From positions 124,001 to 188,000 of the forward strand of contig JAODMT010000004.1 of assembly GCA_025464975.1 (NCBI GenBank): a DNA stretch of 64,000 nucleotides, read 5' to 3'. This DNA comes from Microbacteriaceae bacterium (GTDB lineage Bacteria > Actinomycetota > Actinomycetes > Actinomycetales > Microbacteriaceae). This document shows positions 51,103 to 60,451 of the stretch, in pieces (position 1 is the first letter of the stretch; each line of letters begins with the position of its first letter). Both the position numbers and the translations under genes were made by a program. The notes below the pieces were generated by a model. It searched no databases and had not been told where the DNA came from. It saw only the letters and a program-made list of their open reading frames with translations.

Positions 51103-52080
51103 CTACGCGAAGACGGCAGCGATCCGCTCGGCGAGGTCGTCGTCGAGGTCGGTCCCCAGCGCCTCGGTCACGGCGTCCCACTGCTTTGTGCGCCGTGGCG
51201 AGACGACGGTCGCCGTCACGAGCGGATGCTGTCGCAGCCAAGCCAGCGCGAGCGCGGCGATGCTCACGTCGCACTCCCGCGCGATGCGCTCTACGGATGC
51301 CACCCGCTCGAGATTTTGCAGGGTGAACGCCGCGGCGTACATGGCGGGCGCGACGGCGAGTCGACTCCCCGCGGGCGGTTGCGGCAGCGATTCGAGATCG
51401 GCGGCGAGGAACCGATCGGTCAGCACGCCGCCGGCCAGCGGGGAGTACGCGACGAAGCCCACTCCTTCCCCGGCGAGGAGCGGCAGCAGGTCGCGTTCAC
51501 CGGCTCTGCTCACGAGGCTGAATTCGTTCTGCACCCATCCGGGTCGAGGTAGCCCGGCTCGATCGGCGGCGAGCAGCCACGCTTCTGCCTCGTGCACCGA
51601 GAGGTTCGAGCATCCGAATGCCTTGATCTGCCCGCTGTCGATCGCCGCCGCGAATGCGGTGAGGGTCTCCTCCAACGGCGTGCGGGAATCGGAGGCGTGC
51701 GTGAGGTACAGGTCGACCGTGCCGAGTCGTGATCGGCTCAGGGCAAGCTGCCGCTCGATGTGATCGGCCGCGAGGGAAATGCCGTCCTGGCCCCGCTCGA
51801 CGACGTTGCCGACCTTGGTCGAGACAAGCACGTCGCCGCGTTCGCGCTCCTCCCGCCAGCGGCCGATCACGCGCTCGCTCTGCCCGCCGGCAAAGCTGTT
51901 GGCCGTGTCGAGCACGCGGATGCCGACCTCATGCGCCTCGTCGAGTCGCTCGAGCGCCTCGTCGGTCGTCATCCCGAGACCGACGCGCGATGGGGCTGAG
52001 CCGATTCCGCCGATCGCCGCACCGCCGAAAAAGAACTCGGTTACCTCGAGGCCGGTCGTGCCAAGTTCGACCTGTCTCAT
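51103..52080 (-). CDS. aldo/keto reductase family protein
   Basis: A 325-residue (beta/alpha)8 aldo/keto reductase. The catalytic Asp is in RVLDTANSFAGGQSERVIG, the Lys in VLVSTKVGN and the His in LYLTHASDS. The usual catalytic Tyr, expected a few residues after DTA (as in DTADVYG), is replaced by Phe in NSFAGG. The NADPH-binding C-terminal segment VVSPRRTKQWDAV is present. A minus-strand TAGACT stands 6 bases before the ATG, so the mRNA is probably leaderless. Substrate unknown. Confidence 0.87.
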   Translation of the reverse strand: MRQVELGTTGLEVTEFFFGGAAIGGIGSAPSRVGLGMTTDEALERLDEAHEVGIRVLDTANSFAGGQSERVIGRWREERERGDVLVSTKVGNVVERGQDGISLAADHIERQLALSRSRLGTVDLYLTHASDSRTPLEETLTAFAAAIDSGQIKAFGCSNLSVHEAEAWLLAADRAGLPRPGWVQNEFSLVSRAGERDLLPLLAGEGVGFVAYSPLAGGVLTDRFLAADLESLPQPPAGSRLAVAPAMYAAAFTLQNLERVASVERIARECDVSIAALALAWLRQHPLVTATVVSPRRTKQWDAVTEALGTDLDDDLAERIAAVFA

Positions 52081-52163
52081 CCGAGAAGTCTAGGCTCCGC
52101 AGGCAACGGGCGACGCCGCGCCGCAGGGGACGCAGGCACGCGCGCCGAAAGCGCTGCGGCGCA

Positions 52164-53051
52164 TCACCGAAGGGCGCCCAACCGTGCCGCAACCTCTTCG
52201 AGCACCGACACGGAGCCCGCGTAGATTCCGTCGCCCCTCGGCCAATGTGCGATGAGGTCGGTGAACTCCAGTTGCGCCGCTCGCCCCACCGCATCCTCGA
52301 ACGCGCCGATGCTCTGCAGCGAGTAGGTGCCGGCGGAATCGAGCGAAAGGTAGCGGTCGATGGAGTGCGGATCGCGCCCGGCGGAGCTCGCCGCGTCATC
52401 CAGCCGGGCGGCGAGCGTCGCCACGGACTGCCACCACTCTTCACCCACCGCGCCGTCCTTCCCGGTGCTGACCCACCCGTCGGCCATCCGGGAAACGAGC
52501 GCAATGCCGCGCGGCCCGTTCGCCGCGAGCACGAACGGCACCCGCGGCGACTGCGCCGGAACGCCGACCATTCGTGCCTGGAACGCGGTGAACCACTGGC
52601 CGGTCGCGCTGATCCCACCGCTGCCGGTCGGTTCGAATCGCAGCAGTGAGTCGAGCTGCTCGACGAACTCCTCGAAGCGCTCGTGGCGCTGCCGCGGGCT
52701 CAGTTGCGGCTGGCCCAGAACCAGCGAGTCGAACCCGGTCCCGCCGGATCCGACCCCGAGGATGAATCGTCCACCGGCTATGTCGTCGAGGGTCGCCACG
52801 TCCTTGGCGAAGGCCACCGGGTGCCGAAAGTTCGGCGACGAGACGAAGGTGCCGAGCCCGATGCGTCGGGTAACGGTTGCCGCCGCCGTGAGCGTCGGGA
52901 TGGTCGCTCCCCACGGCTCGTCGGCGAGCGATCGCCAGGAGAGGTGGTCGTAGGTCCACGCGTGGTCGAAGCCGAGTTCCTCCGCCGCCGCCCAGATGTG
53001 GCGGGCGATAGCCCACGGCTGCTGTGGCAGGATCACGATTCCGAAGCGCAT
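52164..53051 (-). CDS. LLM class oxidoreductase
   Basis: A 295-residue luciferase-like monooxygenase/F420-dependent enzyme. Typical features are FDHAWTYDHLSWR near residue 28, RIGLGTFVSSPNFRHPV, and GGRFILGVGSGGTGFDSL, which holds the cofactor-phosphate loop. It has no special link to its neighbours and the substrate is unknown. The minus-strand TAGGCT lies 6 bases before the ATG. It diverges from ffh with 57 bases between start codons. Confidence 0.82.
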   Translation of the reverse strand: MRFGIVILPQQPWAIARHIWAAAEELGFDHAWTYDHLSWRSLADEPWGATIPTLTAAATVTRRIGLGTFVSSPNFRHPVAFAKDVATLDDIAGGRFILGVGSGGTGFDSLVLGQPQLSPRQRHERFEEFVEQLDSLLRFEPTGSGGISATGQWFTAFQARMVGVPAQSPRVPFVLAANGPRGIALVSRMADGWVSTGKDGAVGEEWWQSVATLAARLDDAASSAGRDPHSIDRYLSLDSAGTYSLQSIGAFEDAVGRAAQLEFTDLIAHWPRGDGIYAGSVSVLEEVAARLGALR

Positions 53052-53108
53052 GAGGTGAGCCTAGGCGGCTGCGCCGTCATGGACTTCGCGGGTTAAACTG
53101 GACGCACC

Positions 53109-54719
53109 ATGGCCACCTTTGGAAATCTCACCGATCGCCTCGTCGATACCTTTAAGAACCTGCGCGGCAAGGGAAAACTGAGCGCAGCGGATGTCGACGG
53201 CACAGTCCGCGAGATCCGCCGCGCCCTTCTCGATGCCGACGTCGCCCTCGAGGTGGTCAAGGACTTCACCGCCCGGGTGCGCGAACGCGCCCTCGGCGAC
53301 GAGGTGTCCAAGGCGCTGAACCCGGCGCAACAGGTGGTGCAGATCGTCAATGACGAACTCGTCACGATCCTCGGCGGCGATGCCCGTCGCATCCAGTTCG
53401 CCAAGACCGCGCCGACCGTCATCATGCTGGCCGGCCTTCAGGGTGCCGGAAAGACCACCCTCGCCGGCAAGCTCGCGAAGTGGCTCGCCGCCCAGAACCA
53501 CACCCCGCTCTTGGTCGCCGCCGACCTGCAGCGCCCGAACGCGGTGACCCAGCTGAAGGTCGTCGGTGAGCAGGCCGGAGTCGCGGTGTTCGCCCCCGAG
53601 CCGGGCAACGTCAGCGCCGACGACGCCGCTCCCGCCCGCGGGCTCTTCGGCGGCGGGGGAGCCAACCCGGTCAAGGTGGCCAAGGACGGCGTCAAGTTTG
53701 CCAAGGACAAGCAATACGACATCGTCATCGTAGACACCGCCGGTCGTCTCGGCGTCGACGCCGATCTGATGAAGCAGGCCTCCGACATCCGCCGGGCAAT
53801 CGACCCCGACGAGGTCTTCTTCGTCATCGATGCCATGATCGGTCAGGACGCCGTCGCGACGGCCAAGGCCTTCCAGGACGGCGTCGACTTCACGGCGGTC
53901 GTGCTGACCAAACTCGACGGTGACGCCCGGGGTGGTGCCGCGCTGTCCGTGGCATCCGTCACCGGTCGGCCCATCATCTTCGCCTCGACCGGCGAGTCGC
54001 TGGATGACTTCGAGCCGTTCTATCCCGATCGCATGGCAAGCCGCATCCTCGACCTCGGTGACATCCTCACCCTGATCGAGACTGCTCAGAAGAACTTCGA
54101 CGAGGAGGAGTCCCGCAAGGTCGCGGAGAAGTTCGCCACCGACACATTCACACTCGAGGACTTCCTCGGCCAGATGCAGCAGCTCAAGAACATGGGCTCC
54201 ATCAAGAACATGCTCGGGATGCTCCCGGGGGCGAAGGGCATGCGCGAGCAGCTCGACAACTTCGACGAGTCCGAGATCACCCGCACCGAGGCGATCATCC
54301 AGTCGATGACACTGCAGGAGCGTCGAGCGCCGAAGGTGCTCAACGGGTCACGTCGGGTGCGCATCGCGCGCGGCTCCGGCACGACGGTGACGGAGGTGAA
54401 TGCCCTGGTCAACCGGTTCGAGCAGGCCGCGAAAATGATGAAGACCGTCGCCAAGGGCGGCGTGCCGCAGGTTCCCGGCATGGGACCGATCCCCGGAGCG
54501 GGCTTCGGAGGCGGCCGACCCAAGCAACAGCCCAAGAAGAAGGGGTCGAAGTCCGGGAACCCGGCGAAGCGCGCCGCGGAGAACGCGGCGCTGGCGGCCG
54601 GAGCGAAGCCGTCGTCCGGGGTCGCCGGATCCGGATTCGGGCTCGGTGCCCGGGGCGCCGAGGGCGGCCCGAGTGAAGAAGAGCTCGCGTCGCTGCAGAA
54701 GTTCCTCGGCCGGGGCTGA
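53109..54719 (+). CDS. ffh: signal recognition particle protein Ffh
   Basis: Ffh binds 4.5S RNA and signal sequences and hands ribosomes to FtsY. The 536-residue protein has an N domain, a GTPase domain with G1 AGLQGAGKTTLAGK (about residues 106-119), VADLQRPNAVTQL, VDTAGRLGVDADL and LTKLDGDARGG, and a Met-rich M domain (GSIKNMLGMLPGAKGMREQ). A Gly-rich insertion, PARGLFGGGGANP, lies in the G domain at about residue 178. The C-terminus has a long Gly/Lys/Pro-rich tail (about 455-536), longer than in most bacteria. TAAACT (53094-53099) lies just upstream. Confidence 0.96.
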   Translation: MATFGNLTDRLVDTFKNLRGKGKLSAADVDGTVREIRRALLDADVALEVVKDFTARVRERALGDEVSKALNPAQQVVQIVNDELVTILGGDARRIQFAKTAPTVIMLAGLQGAGKTTLAGKLAKWLAAQNHTPLLVAADLQRPNAVTQLKVVGEQAGVAVFAPEPGNVSADDAAPARGLFGGGGANPVKVAKDGVKFAKDKQYDIVIVDTAGRLGVDADLMKQASDIRRAIDPDEVFFVIDAMIGQDAVATAKAFQDGVDFTAVVLTKLDGDARGGAALSVASVTGRPIIFASTGESLDDFEPFYPDRMASRILDLGDILTLIETAQKNFDEEESRKVAEKFATDTFTLEDFLGQMQQLKNMGSIKNMLGMLPGAKGMREQLDNFDESEITRTEAIIQSMTLQERRAPKVLNGSRRVRIARGSGTTVTEVNALVNRFEQAAKMMKTVAKGGVPQVPGMGPIPGAGFGGGRPKQQPKKKGSKSGNPAKRAAENAALAAGAKPSSGVAGSGFGLGARGAEGGPSEEELASLQKFLGRG

Positions 54720-54815
54720 TCCGACGCTCTGCCCGAACGCAGACCTTCGATTCGCGAGCCGTACTCCTTCGCTACTCGTCGGGACTGGTTTCCGTTGGCA
54801 CCTAGGATCGATTTC

Positions 54816-55622
54816 ATGACTTCTGCCTCCGCCCGTCCGGTTCGATTGGCAGTGCAGATCGCTCCACAGCACGCGTCCTACGAGAAAATCCGCGATGTCG
54901 CTGCGGAGCTCGAAGCCCTTGGCGTGGACATCCTGTTCAATTGGGACCACTTCTTCCCGCTGTCGGGCGACCCGCACGGCCTGCACTTCGAGTCCTGGAC
55001 GATGCTCGCGGCTCTCGCGGAGCAGACCTCCCGGGTTGAGCTCGGCGCGCTCGTCAACTGCAACAGCTACCGCAACCCGAACCTGCAGGCCGACATGGCC
55101 CGCACGGTCGATCACATCAGTGCGAAGGGCACCGGCGTCGGCCGACTCATCTTCGGCACGGGATCGGGATGGTTCGAGAAGGACTACACCGAGTATGGCT
55201 ATGAGTTCGGCACCGCCGGCCAGCGGCTCGACGCGCTCGCGGCGAACCTTCCGATCATCGAGGCCCGTTGGGCTGAACTCAACCCGGCACCGACCCGCCG
55301 CATCCCCGTGCTTATTGGCGGGGGCGGGGAGAAGAAGACCCTTCGCATCGTCGCACGACACGCGGACATCTGGCACAGCTTCAGCGACCCGGCGACCCTC
55401 GAGCGCAAACTCGGCATCCTCGGCGAGCACGGCGAAGTCGTCGGTCGCGATGTGAGCGAGATCGAGATCTCGACCGAGCTGCGGGCCCGCTCCACCGAAG
55501 ACGCTGACCAGCTGTTCGAACTCGGCGCCACCCTCTTCACGATCGGCATCAGCGGACCGGACTACGAGCTCGCCTCGGTTGGCGACTGGCTGGCCTGGCG
55601 CGACTCGAAGAATGGCAACTGA
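54816..55622 (+). CDS. LLM class F420-dependent oxidoreductase
   Basis: A 268-residue LLM-family enzyme. LFNWDHFFPLSGDPHGLHFESW near residue 46 and LVNCNSYRNPNLQADMARTVDHIS are features of an actinobacterial F420-linked subgroup. GRLIFGTGSGWFEKDYTEYGYEFGT follows. It is shorter than most LLM proteins. TAGGAT (54803-54808) stands 7 bases before the ATG at 54816, which decides that start against an in-frame ATG 21 bases upstream and implies a leaderless transcript. Substrate unknown. Confidence 0.82.
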   Translation: MTSASARPVRLAVQIAPQHASYEKIRDVAAELEALGVDILFNWDHFFPLSGDPHGLHFESWTMLAALAEQTSRVELGALVNCNSYRNPNLQADMARTVDHISAKGTGVGRLIFGTGSGWFEKDYTEYGYEFGTAGQRLDALAANLPIIEARWAELNPAPTRRIPVLIGGGGEKKTLRIVARHADIWHSFSDPATLERKLGILGEHGEVVGRDVSEIEISTELRARSTEDADQLFELGATLFTIGISGPDYELASVGDWLAWRDSKNGN

Positions 55623-55704
55623 TCCGAGATAACGCCACGGCCGCCATTGGCGCGGATGCGCGCCGGGTCCGAGAATGACGTCCCCCGCCGCTAACGTGAG
55701 TGGC

Positions 55705-56631
55705 ATGACCACAACGCCGCTTCGAGACAAGCACACCGCGGGACTGTCGACGTCCGTGCTTATCGCAATAGTCGTGACCGTGCTCGCGTGGGCGAGCGCG
55801 TTCATCGTGATCCGCGGTGTCGCCCCTCATTTCGGTGGCGGCTCGCTCGCGCTCGCGCGCCTGGCGGTGGGCTCGGTCGCGCTCTCTCTCGTGATGATCG
55901 GTCACCGTTGGGTGAAGCCGACCGGTCGGGAGTGGCTGCTGATCCTGATCTTCGGGGTTGCCTGGTTCGGCGCGTACAACGTCACTCTCAACATCGCGGA
56001 GCACACCCTCGACGCCGGCACCACCGCGATGATCATCAACATCGGGCCGATTCTCATCGCGCTCGGTGCCGGCGCCTTCCTGGGGGAGGGGATACCCAAG
56101 TGGCTCGCGGTCGGTGCGGGCATCGCCTTCGTCGGCGTCGTTCTGATCGGCATTGGCACGGGAATAGCGGCCGGCGCGAGCTCGAATCGATTCGGGGACG
56201 GGAGTGGGATTGTCTGGGCGCTCGTCGCGGCGGTCGCCTATGCGATCGGGGTGTTGTGCCAAAAGCCGGCACTCAAGCGGCTGCCCGCTCGCCAGGTGAC
56301 ATTCATGGGCTGCGTCATCGGGATGATCGCGTGCCTGCCGTTCCTCGGCGAACTGATCGGCGACCTGCGAACCGCTCCGATCGCAAGCATCCTCGGGGCG
56401 GTATACCTCGGTGTTGTGCCGACCGCTCTCGCCTTCAGCACCTGGGCCTACGCACTGTCAAAGATGCCGGCCGGCCAGCTCGGAGTCACCACCTATGTCG
56501 TCCCGGCGGTCGCGATCGTTCTGGGCCTGATCTTCTTCGCTGAGGTGCCGGCCCCGGTGGCGATCGTCGGTGGGGCGATCTGCCTCGTCGGTGTTGGCGT
56601 GTCTCGCAAGCGCGTGGTCGCGAGGCCCTAA
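55705..56631 (+). CDS. EamA/DMT-family transporter
   Basis: A 308-residue drug/metabolite transporter with about ten membrane helices in two EamA repeats: the first from VLIAIVVTVLAWASAFIVIRG and the second from GIVWALVAAVAYAIGVLCQK. The end of the second repeat, GQLGVTTYVVPAVAIVLGLI, is typical. The substrate (amino acids, metabolites or drugs) cannot be told. TAACGT (55692-55697) lies 7 bases before the ATG at 55705, favouring it over an ATG 30 bases upstream. Confidence 0.87.
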   Translation: MTTTPLRDKHTAGLSTSVLIAIVVTVLAWASAFIVIRGVAPHFGGGSLALARLAVGSVALSLVMIGHRWVKPTGREWLLILIFGVAWFGAYNVTLNIAEHTLDAGTTAMIINIGPILIALGAGAFLGEGIPKWLAVGAGIAFVGVVLIGIGTGIAAGASSNRFGDGSGIVWALVAAVAYAIGVLCQKPALKRLPARQVTFMGCVIGMIACLPFLGELIGDLRTAPIASILGAVYLGVVPTALAFSTWAYALSKMPAGQLGVTTYVVPAVAIVLGLIFFAEVPAPVAIVGGAICLVGVGVSRKRVVARP

Positions 56632-56687
56632 GAAGTTTGGTTCGTGAACGCTCCGGATATCTGCAAGAATGATTAGTCGAGTCTTTG

Positions 56688-56766
56688 GCCACCCGACCCT
56701 CTAATCAGGTGGCACCGACTCCCATCAGAGCTTTTCTGCCGAGTGTGCACCCCACGCTCACGGCAA
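56688..56766 (+). promoter_or_regulatory. hairpins in the rpsP operon leader
   Basis: GCCACC (56688-56693) pairs with GGTGGC (56708-56713). Further on, TGCCG-A-GTGTG (56737-56747) can pair with CACGC-TCA-CGGCA (56753-56765). They lie between the eamA stop and rpsP, in what is probably the 5' leader of the rpsP-khpA-rimM-trmD operon. Confidence 0.4.
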
Positions 56767-56800
56767 GCAGTTCGCCCCAAAAAAATACTTATGGAGAATT

Positions 56801-57289
56801 GTGGCTGTAAAAATCCGTCTGAAGCGCATGGGCAAGATTCGCGCTCCGTTCTACCGAATCGTTGTCGCCGACGCACGCACCAAGCGTGACGGTCGCGTCA
56901 TCGAGGAGATTGGCAAGTACCACCCCACCGAGGAGCCTTCGTTCATCGAGGTCGACTCGGCTCGTGCCCAGTACTGGCTCAGCGTCGGCGCCCAGCCGAC
57001 CGAGCAGGTCGCGGCGCTTCTCAAGCTCACCGGTGACTGGGGCATCTTCAAGGGTGACAAGAACGCGGTCAGCACTGTGAAGACCAAGGAGACGAAGGTC
57101 GACTTCGTTGCCGACGAGAAGAAGAAGCCGGTTCTGAAGCCGAAGGCCGAGGCGCCAGCGCCCAAGGCCGAGGCGCCGGTTGTCGAGGCCGAGGACGTCG
57201 ACGCCACGCCGGCGACGGAAAACGACGCCGAGACCGCTCCCACCGAAGCCCCAGCAGAGGCCGCAGCTGCCGACGCCGACAAGGCCTAG
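56801..57289 (+). CDS. rpsP: 30S ribosomal protein S16
   Basis: bS16, 162 residues. The first 85 are the ribosomal fold ([20 protein letters not shown], then [20 protein letters not shown]). The rest is a Lys- then Glu/Ala/Pro-rich tail with a duplicated [13 protein letters not shown], as often found in Actinobacteria. GGAG precedes the GTG start. It heads the rpsP-khpA-rimM-trmD operon. Confidence 0.96.
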   Translation: MAVKIRLKRMGKIRAPFYRIVVADARTKRDGRVIEEIGKYHPTEEPSFIEVDSARAQYWLSVGAQPTEQVAALLKLTGDWGIFKGDKNAVSTVKTKETKVDFVADEKKKPVLKPKAEAPAPKAEAPVVEAEDVDATPATENDAETAPTEAPAEAAAADADKA

Positions 57290-57292
57290 GCA

Positions 57293-57529
57293 ATGCTCGC
57301 AGCCGCTCTCGAACATCTGGTCAAGGGGATCGTCGATCACCCAGACGAGGTTCAGGTAGTAGCGAAGAACTCACCGCGCGGCGAGGTTCTCGAGGTGCGT
57401 GTGCACCCCGAGGACCTCGGTCGCGTGATCGGTCGCGCCGGCCGCACCGCGAAGGCGCTCCGCACCCTCGTCTCGGCCATCGCCGACGGTCGTAAAGTGC
57501 GCGTCGACGTGGTGGATACCGATTTCTAA
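57293..57529 (+). CDS. khpA: KH-domain RNA-binding protein (KhpA/YlqC family)
   Basis: A 78-residue single KH-domain protein. The RNA-binding GxxG loop lies in LGRVIGRAGRTAKALRTL. KhpA works with KhpB/Jag in several bacteria to bind small RNAs and affect cell elongation; a role in ribosome maturation is suggested by its constant place between rpsP and rimM. The ATG follows the rpsP stop by 3 bases. Confidence 0.92.
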   Translation: MLAAALEHLVKGIVDHPDEVQVVAKNSPRGEVLEVRVHPEDLGRVIGRAGRTAKALRTLVSAIADGRKVRVDVVDTDF

Positions 57530-57554
57530 TAACACTCGGTCCAACAAGACCCAA

Positions 57555-58178
57555 TTGCGGGTCGGACGCCTCACGAAGGCCCATGGCCTCAAGGGCGCCA
57601 TCAAAGTCGAGTTGTACACGGATGCCCCGGAGCGACGATTTGTTCCGGGCGCCGTGTTCACGCTTCAGGTGCCGACCAGTTCGCCATGGCACGGCAAGAC
57701 GCTCGAACTCATCGAACTCAAGTGGTACAACCTGCAGCCGGTTGCGTTCTTCAAGGACGTCCTCGACCGCACGGCCGCGGAGGGCCTGATCAAGGCAATT
57801 CTCTGGGTCGATCAGGATCTCGCTGAGCAATCGGACGAGGAAGACGCCTGGTACGACCACCAGCTAGTTGGTCTCGCTGTCGTTCGTGATGGCGAGCGAA
57901 TTGGCACGGTCAGCCTCATCGATCATCTGCCCGCTCAAGACCTCATCCACGTGACGACGGAGAACGGCACCGTGCTTGTGCCGTTCGTCAAGGCGATCGT
58001 GCCCTCCGTCGATATTGAGGCCGGAACGCTGACAGTCACGCCGCCGGCCGGACTCTTCGAAGAGCTCCCGGATGACGCGGACGACGAGCCCGAAGCATCC
58101 GGGGCGCCCGACGAAACGCCCGATGCAGAAACGCCAGACGCATCCGAATCGCCGACCGCGGAGCCGACCGACAGGTAG
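57555..58178 (+). CDS. rimM: ribosome maturation factor RimM
   Basis: RimM binds S19 and helps mature the 30S head. It has the N-terminal barrel beginning [22 protein letters not shown] and a PRC-barrel ([12 protein letters not shown], then [19 protein letters not shown]), followed by an acidic, Pro/Glu/Ala-rich tail. The start is uncertain. The frame has no ATG or GTG between the khpA stop and the conserved region. TTG 57555 is the only standard alternative start but lacks a ribosome site, while an ATT at 57522 follows GGTGGA at a good distance. Confidence 0.9.
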   Translation: MRVGRLTKAHGLKGAIKVELYTDAPERRFVPGAVFTLQVPTSSPWHGKTLELIELKWYNLQPVAFFKDVLDRTAAEGLIKAILWVDQDLAEQSDEEDAWYDHQLVGLAVVRDGERIGTVSLIDHLPAQDLIHVTTENGTVLVPFVKAIVPSVDIEAGTLTVTPPAGLFEELPDDADDEPEASGAPDETPDAETPDASESPTAEPTDR

Positions 58179-58186
58179 ATCGACCA

Positions 58187-58888
58187 ATGCGCATCGACAT
58201 CGTGACGATCTTCCCGGAGTTCTTCTCCGTGCTCGACGTCTCACTGCTCGGTAGGGCCCGCGAGAGCGGACTCATCGAACTCGGCGTTCACGACCTGCGC
58301 GATTTCACGTTCGATCGTCACCGCACCGTCGACGACACGCCGTACGGCGGAGGCGCGGGAATGGTGATGAAACCGGAGCCGTGGGGCGAGGCACTCGACA
58401 GCATCCTGTATGCGAGCGAGGCTCAAGGGGCGGAGAGTCCCGTGATCATCTTCCCCTCGCCGGCCGGCGAGCTTTTCACCCAGTCTCTCGCCCACGAACT
58501 GGCCACCGAGCGTCAGCTGGTCTTCGGTTGCGGCCGGTACGAGGGCATCGACCAACGGGTCGTCGACTACGCGGCGAGCCGGGCGCGAGTGCGGCTCGTG
58601 AGCCTCGGGGACTACGTGCTGAACGGGGGAGAGGTCGCGACGATGGCGATGATCGAGGCGATCGGCCGACTCATCCCGGGTGTGGTCGGGAATCCGGAGA
58701 GCCTCGTCGAGGAGTCCCATTCCGACGGACTGCTCGAATACCCCAGCTACACCAAGCCCGCCCAGTGGCGGGGACTCGAGGTGCCGCCGGTGCTTCTCAG
58801 CGGCAATCACGGTGCGATCGCGAAGTGGCGGCGGGAGCAGCAGCTCGAGCGAACCCGCGAGGTGCGTCCCGACCTGCTATCCGACTAG
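58187..58888 (+). CDS. trmD: tRNA (guanine(37)-N(1))-methyltransferase
   Basis: TrmD methylates G37 next to the anticodon and prevents frameshifting. The 233-residue SPOUT enzyme shows the knot region [26 protein letters not shown] and the C-terminal [16 protein letters not shown]. It starts 8 bases after rimM. Its TAG shares the palindrome CTAG with the stop of the convergent map gene, a 4-base overlap. Confidence 0.96.
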   Translation: MRIDIVTIFPEFFSVLDVSLLGRARESGLIELGVHDLRDFTFDRHRTVDDTPYGGGAGMVMKPEPWGEALDSILYASEAQGAESPVIIFPSPAGELFTQSLAHELATERQLVFGCGRYEGIDQRVVDYAASRARVRLVSLGDYVLNGGEVATMAMIEAIGRLIPGVVGNPESLVEESHSDGLLEYPSYTKPAQWRGLEVPPVLLSGNHGAIAKWRREQQLERTREVRPDLLSD

Positions 58889-59652
58889 TCGCGCGCGGTG
58901 AGAACCACTGGGCCGTCCTCGGTGATCGCGATGGTGTGCTCGGAATGCGCGGCTCGCGAGCCGTCGAGGCTGCGAAGCGTCCAGCCGTCCGGGTCGGTGA
59001 AGATGCGGTCGGTGGTCTCCATGAGCCACGGTTCGATCGCGAAAACCAGTCCGGGACGAAGCGGGAGACCGCGGCCCGGGCGACCGTCGTTGGGAATGTG
59101 CGGGTCGCCGTGCATGGTGCGGCCGACCCCGTGCCCGCCGAAGTCGGTGTTGACCGAGTACCCCGCCGCGTTGCACACCGCGCCGATCGCGGCGGAGACG
59201 TCCCCGACCCGTGCCCCGACGGTGGACGCGGCGATTCCCGCGGCGAGAGCGCGCTCGGTAGTGTCGATCAGCTTCCTGTCCTCCGCACGCGCGGCGCCGA
59301 CGATCACCGTCATCGCCGAGTCGGCCACCCAACCGTTCACGGAGGCTGCGAAGTCGAGGCTGAGCACGTCGCCATCCCGCAGCGCGTAGTCGAAGGGCAA
59401 CCCGTGCAGCGCCGCATCGTTGACCGACGTACACAGCACCTTGCCGAATGGCATCGCTCCGAACGATGGGTGATAGTCGACATAGCTGCTCGTCGCTCCT
59501 GCGCGACGGATGAGATCGGCGGCCATCGCGTCAAGGGCGAGCAAATTCACCCCGACCCGAGACGCCGCGGCGAGGGCCGAAACGGTCGATGCGACGAACC
59601 TCCCCGCCGCTCGCATCTCGTCGATTTCGGCCGACGTTCTCAGCTCGATCAT
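58885..59652 (-). CDS. map: type I methionine aminopeptidase
   Basis: Map removes the initiator Met from nascent proteins. The 255-residue pita-bread enzyme has all metal ligands: Asp in [18 protein letters not shown] (two Asp), His in [11 protein letters not shown], Glu in FAIEPWLM and Glu in [14 protein letters not shown] precedes the ATG. In this window it is inserted, reversed, between trmD and rplS. Confidence 0.94.
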   Translation of the reverse strand: MIELRTSAEIDEMRAAGRFVASTVSALAAASRVGVNLLALDAMAADLIRRAGATSSYVDYHPSFGAMPFGKVLCTSVNDAALHGLPFDYALRDGDVLSLDFAASVNGWVADSAMTVIVGAARAEDRKLIDTTERALAAGIAASTVGARVGDVSAAIGAVCNAAGYSVNTDFGGHGVGRTMHGDPHIPNDGRPGRGLPLRPGLVFAIEPWLMETTDRIFTDPDGWTLRSLDGSRAAHSEHTIAITEDGPVVLTARD

Positions 59653-59708
59653 TCGTGTTCTCCCTTGCGCGATCGGTGACTGTGTTCAGCGAGCGTAAAC
59701 TCGGGTCC

Positions 59709-60290
59709 ATGTGGTATCGCCGGGCGTTGTTCAACACCCAGTTTGCCGCAACCATCGTGCTGCCGCTTTGGCTACTGATTGGACGGGTCTTTTTCGGTGT
59801 GATTCTCGGTTGGCACTACGCCATCGGGCTATTTCTCGCACCGTTACTGTTTATCTTTTTGGCTGTGGTGACCACGGTCACCTGGGCTCGTAAGAGCGCG
59901 AGGCGAACCGGCGCCGTCTCGAAGACCGACGCTATCCTGCTTTCCGTCTGGTACTTCGCCGTGCTGTGTTACGGATTCTTCGTCGTTGATTCGGTGCACA
60001 GCTACGAGCCCGGCACCTCCATCGCCACCCACGCCTTCGGCCAGGGATTCCGCGACGCGTCCTTCACGATCGCGGACATCGCCGGCGGAGTGATCATCAT
60101 TACCGCGTTCACCACCCTCTGGCTTGTGCTTATCGAGTATCTGGTCGAGTCGAGACAGGACACGGTCACCCGCCTCACCGGGTTGGACTACGAGGAGCTG
60201 CGCGCCCGCATGAACCTCGCGGATGTGACCGGGGGACCGGATGCGGCGACCGCCGGCGGCACGGTGCTGGCCGAGCCGACCGACCACTGA
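59709..60290 (+). CDS. membrane protein of unknown function, four predicted helices
   Basis: A 193-residue protein. Hydrophobic stretches near residues 9-30 (NTQFAATIVLPLWLLIGRVFF), 38-58, 75-97 (AILLSVWYFAVLCYGFFVV) and 122-145 (IIITAFTTLWLVLIEYLV) suggest four helices, followed by a soluble C-terminal tail. No family is recognised. TAAACT (59696-59701) lies 7 bases before the ATG, indicating a leaderless message divergent from map. Confidence 0.7.
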   Translation: MWYRRALFNTQFAATIVLPLWLLIGRVFFGVILGWHYAIGLFLAPLLFIFLAVVTTVTWARKSARRTGAVSKTDAILLSVWYFAVLCYGFFVVDSVHSYEPGTSIATHAFGQGFRDASFTIADIAGGVIIITAFTTLWLVLIEYLVESRQDTVTRLTGLDYEELRARMNLADVTGGPDAATAGGTVLAEPTDH

Positions 60291-60319
60291 TTGACCGCGG
60301 CTCGCTTAGCGCCGCCCGA

Positions 60320-60363
60320 TGTGGCAGAATTGCCATTTGTGCCTTCAGCGCGACTCTGCCACA
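60320..60363 (+). promoter_or_regulatory. leader hairpin upstream of rplS
   Basis: TGTGGCAGA (60320-60328) and TCTGCCACA (60355-60363) form a perfect 9-bp inverted repeat around a 26-base loop, 89 bases before the L19 start. It may be an autoregulatory L19 leader or a transcription control site. Confidence 0.45.
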
Positions 60364-60451
60364 GGGGAGTCGCCATCGATATGAGCACAACATCCTTCAC
60401 GTAACAATCTAATTCGCGGTCGACCTGTGGCGGTTGCAGAGAGCGAACACC

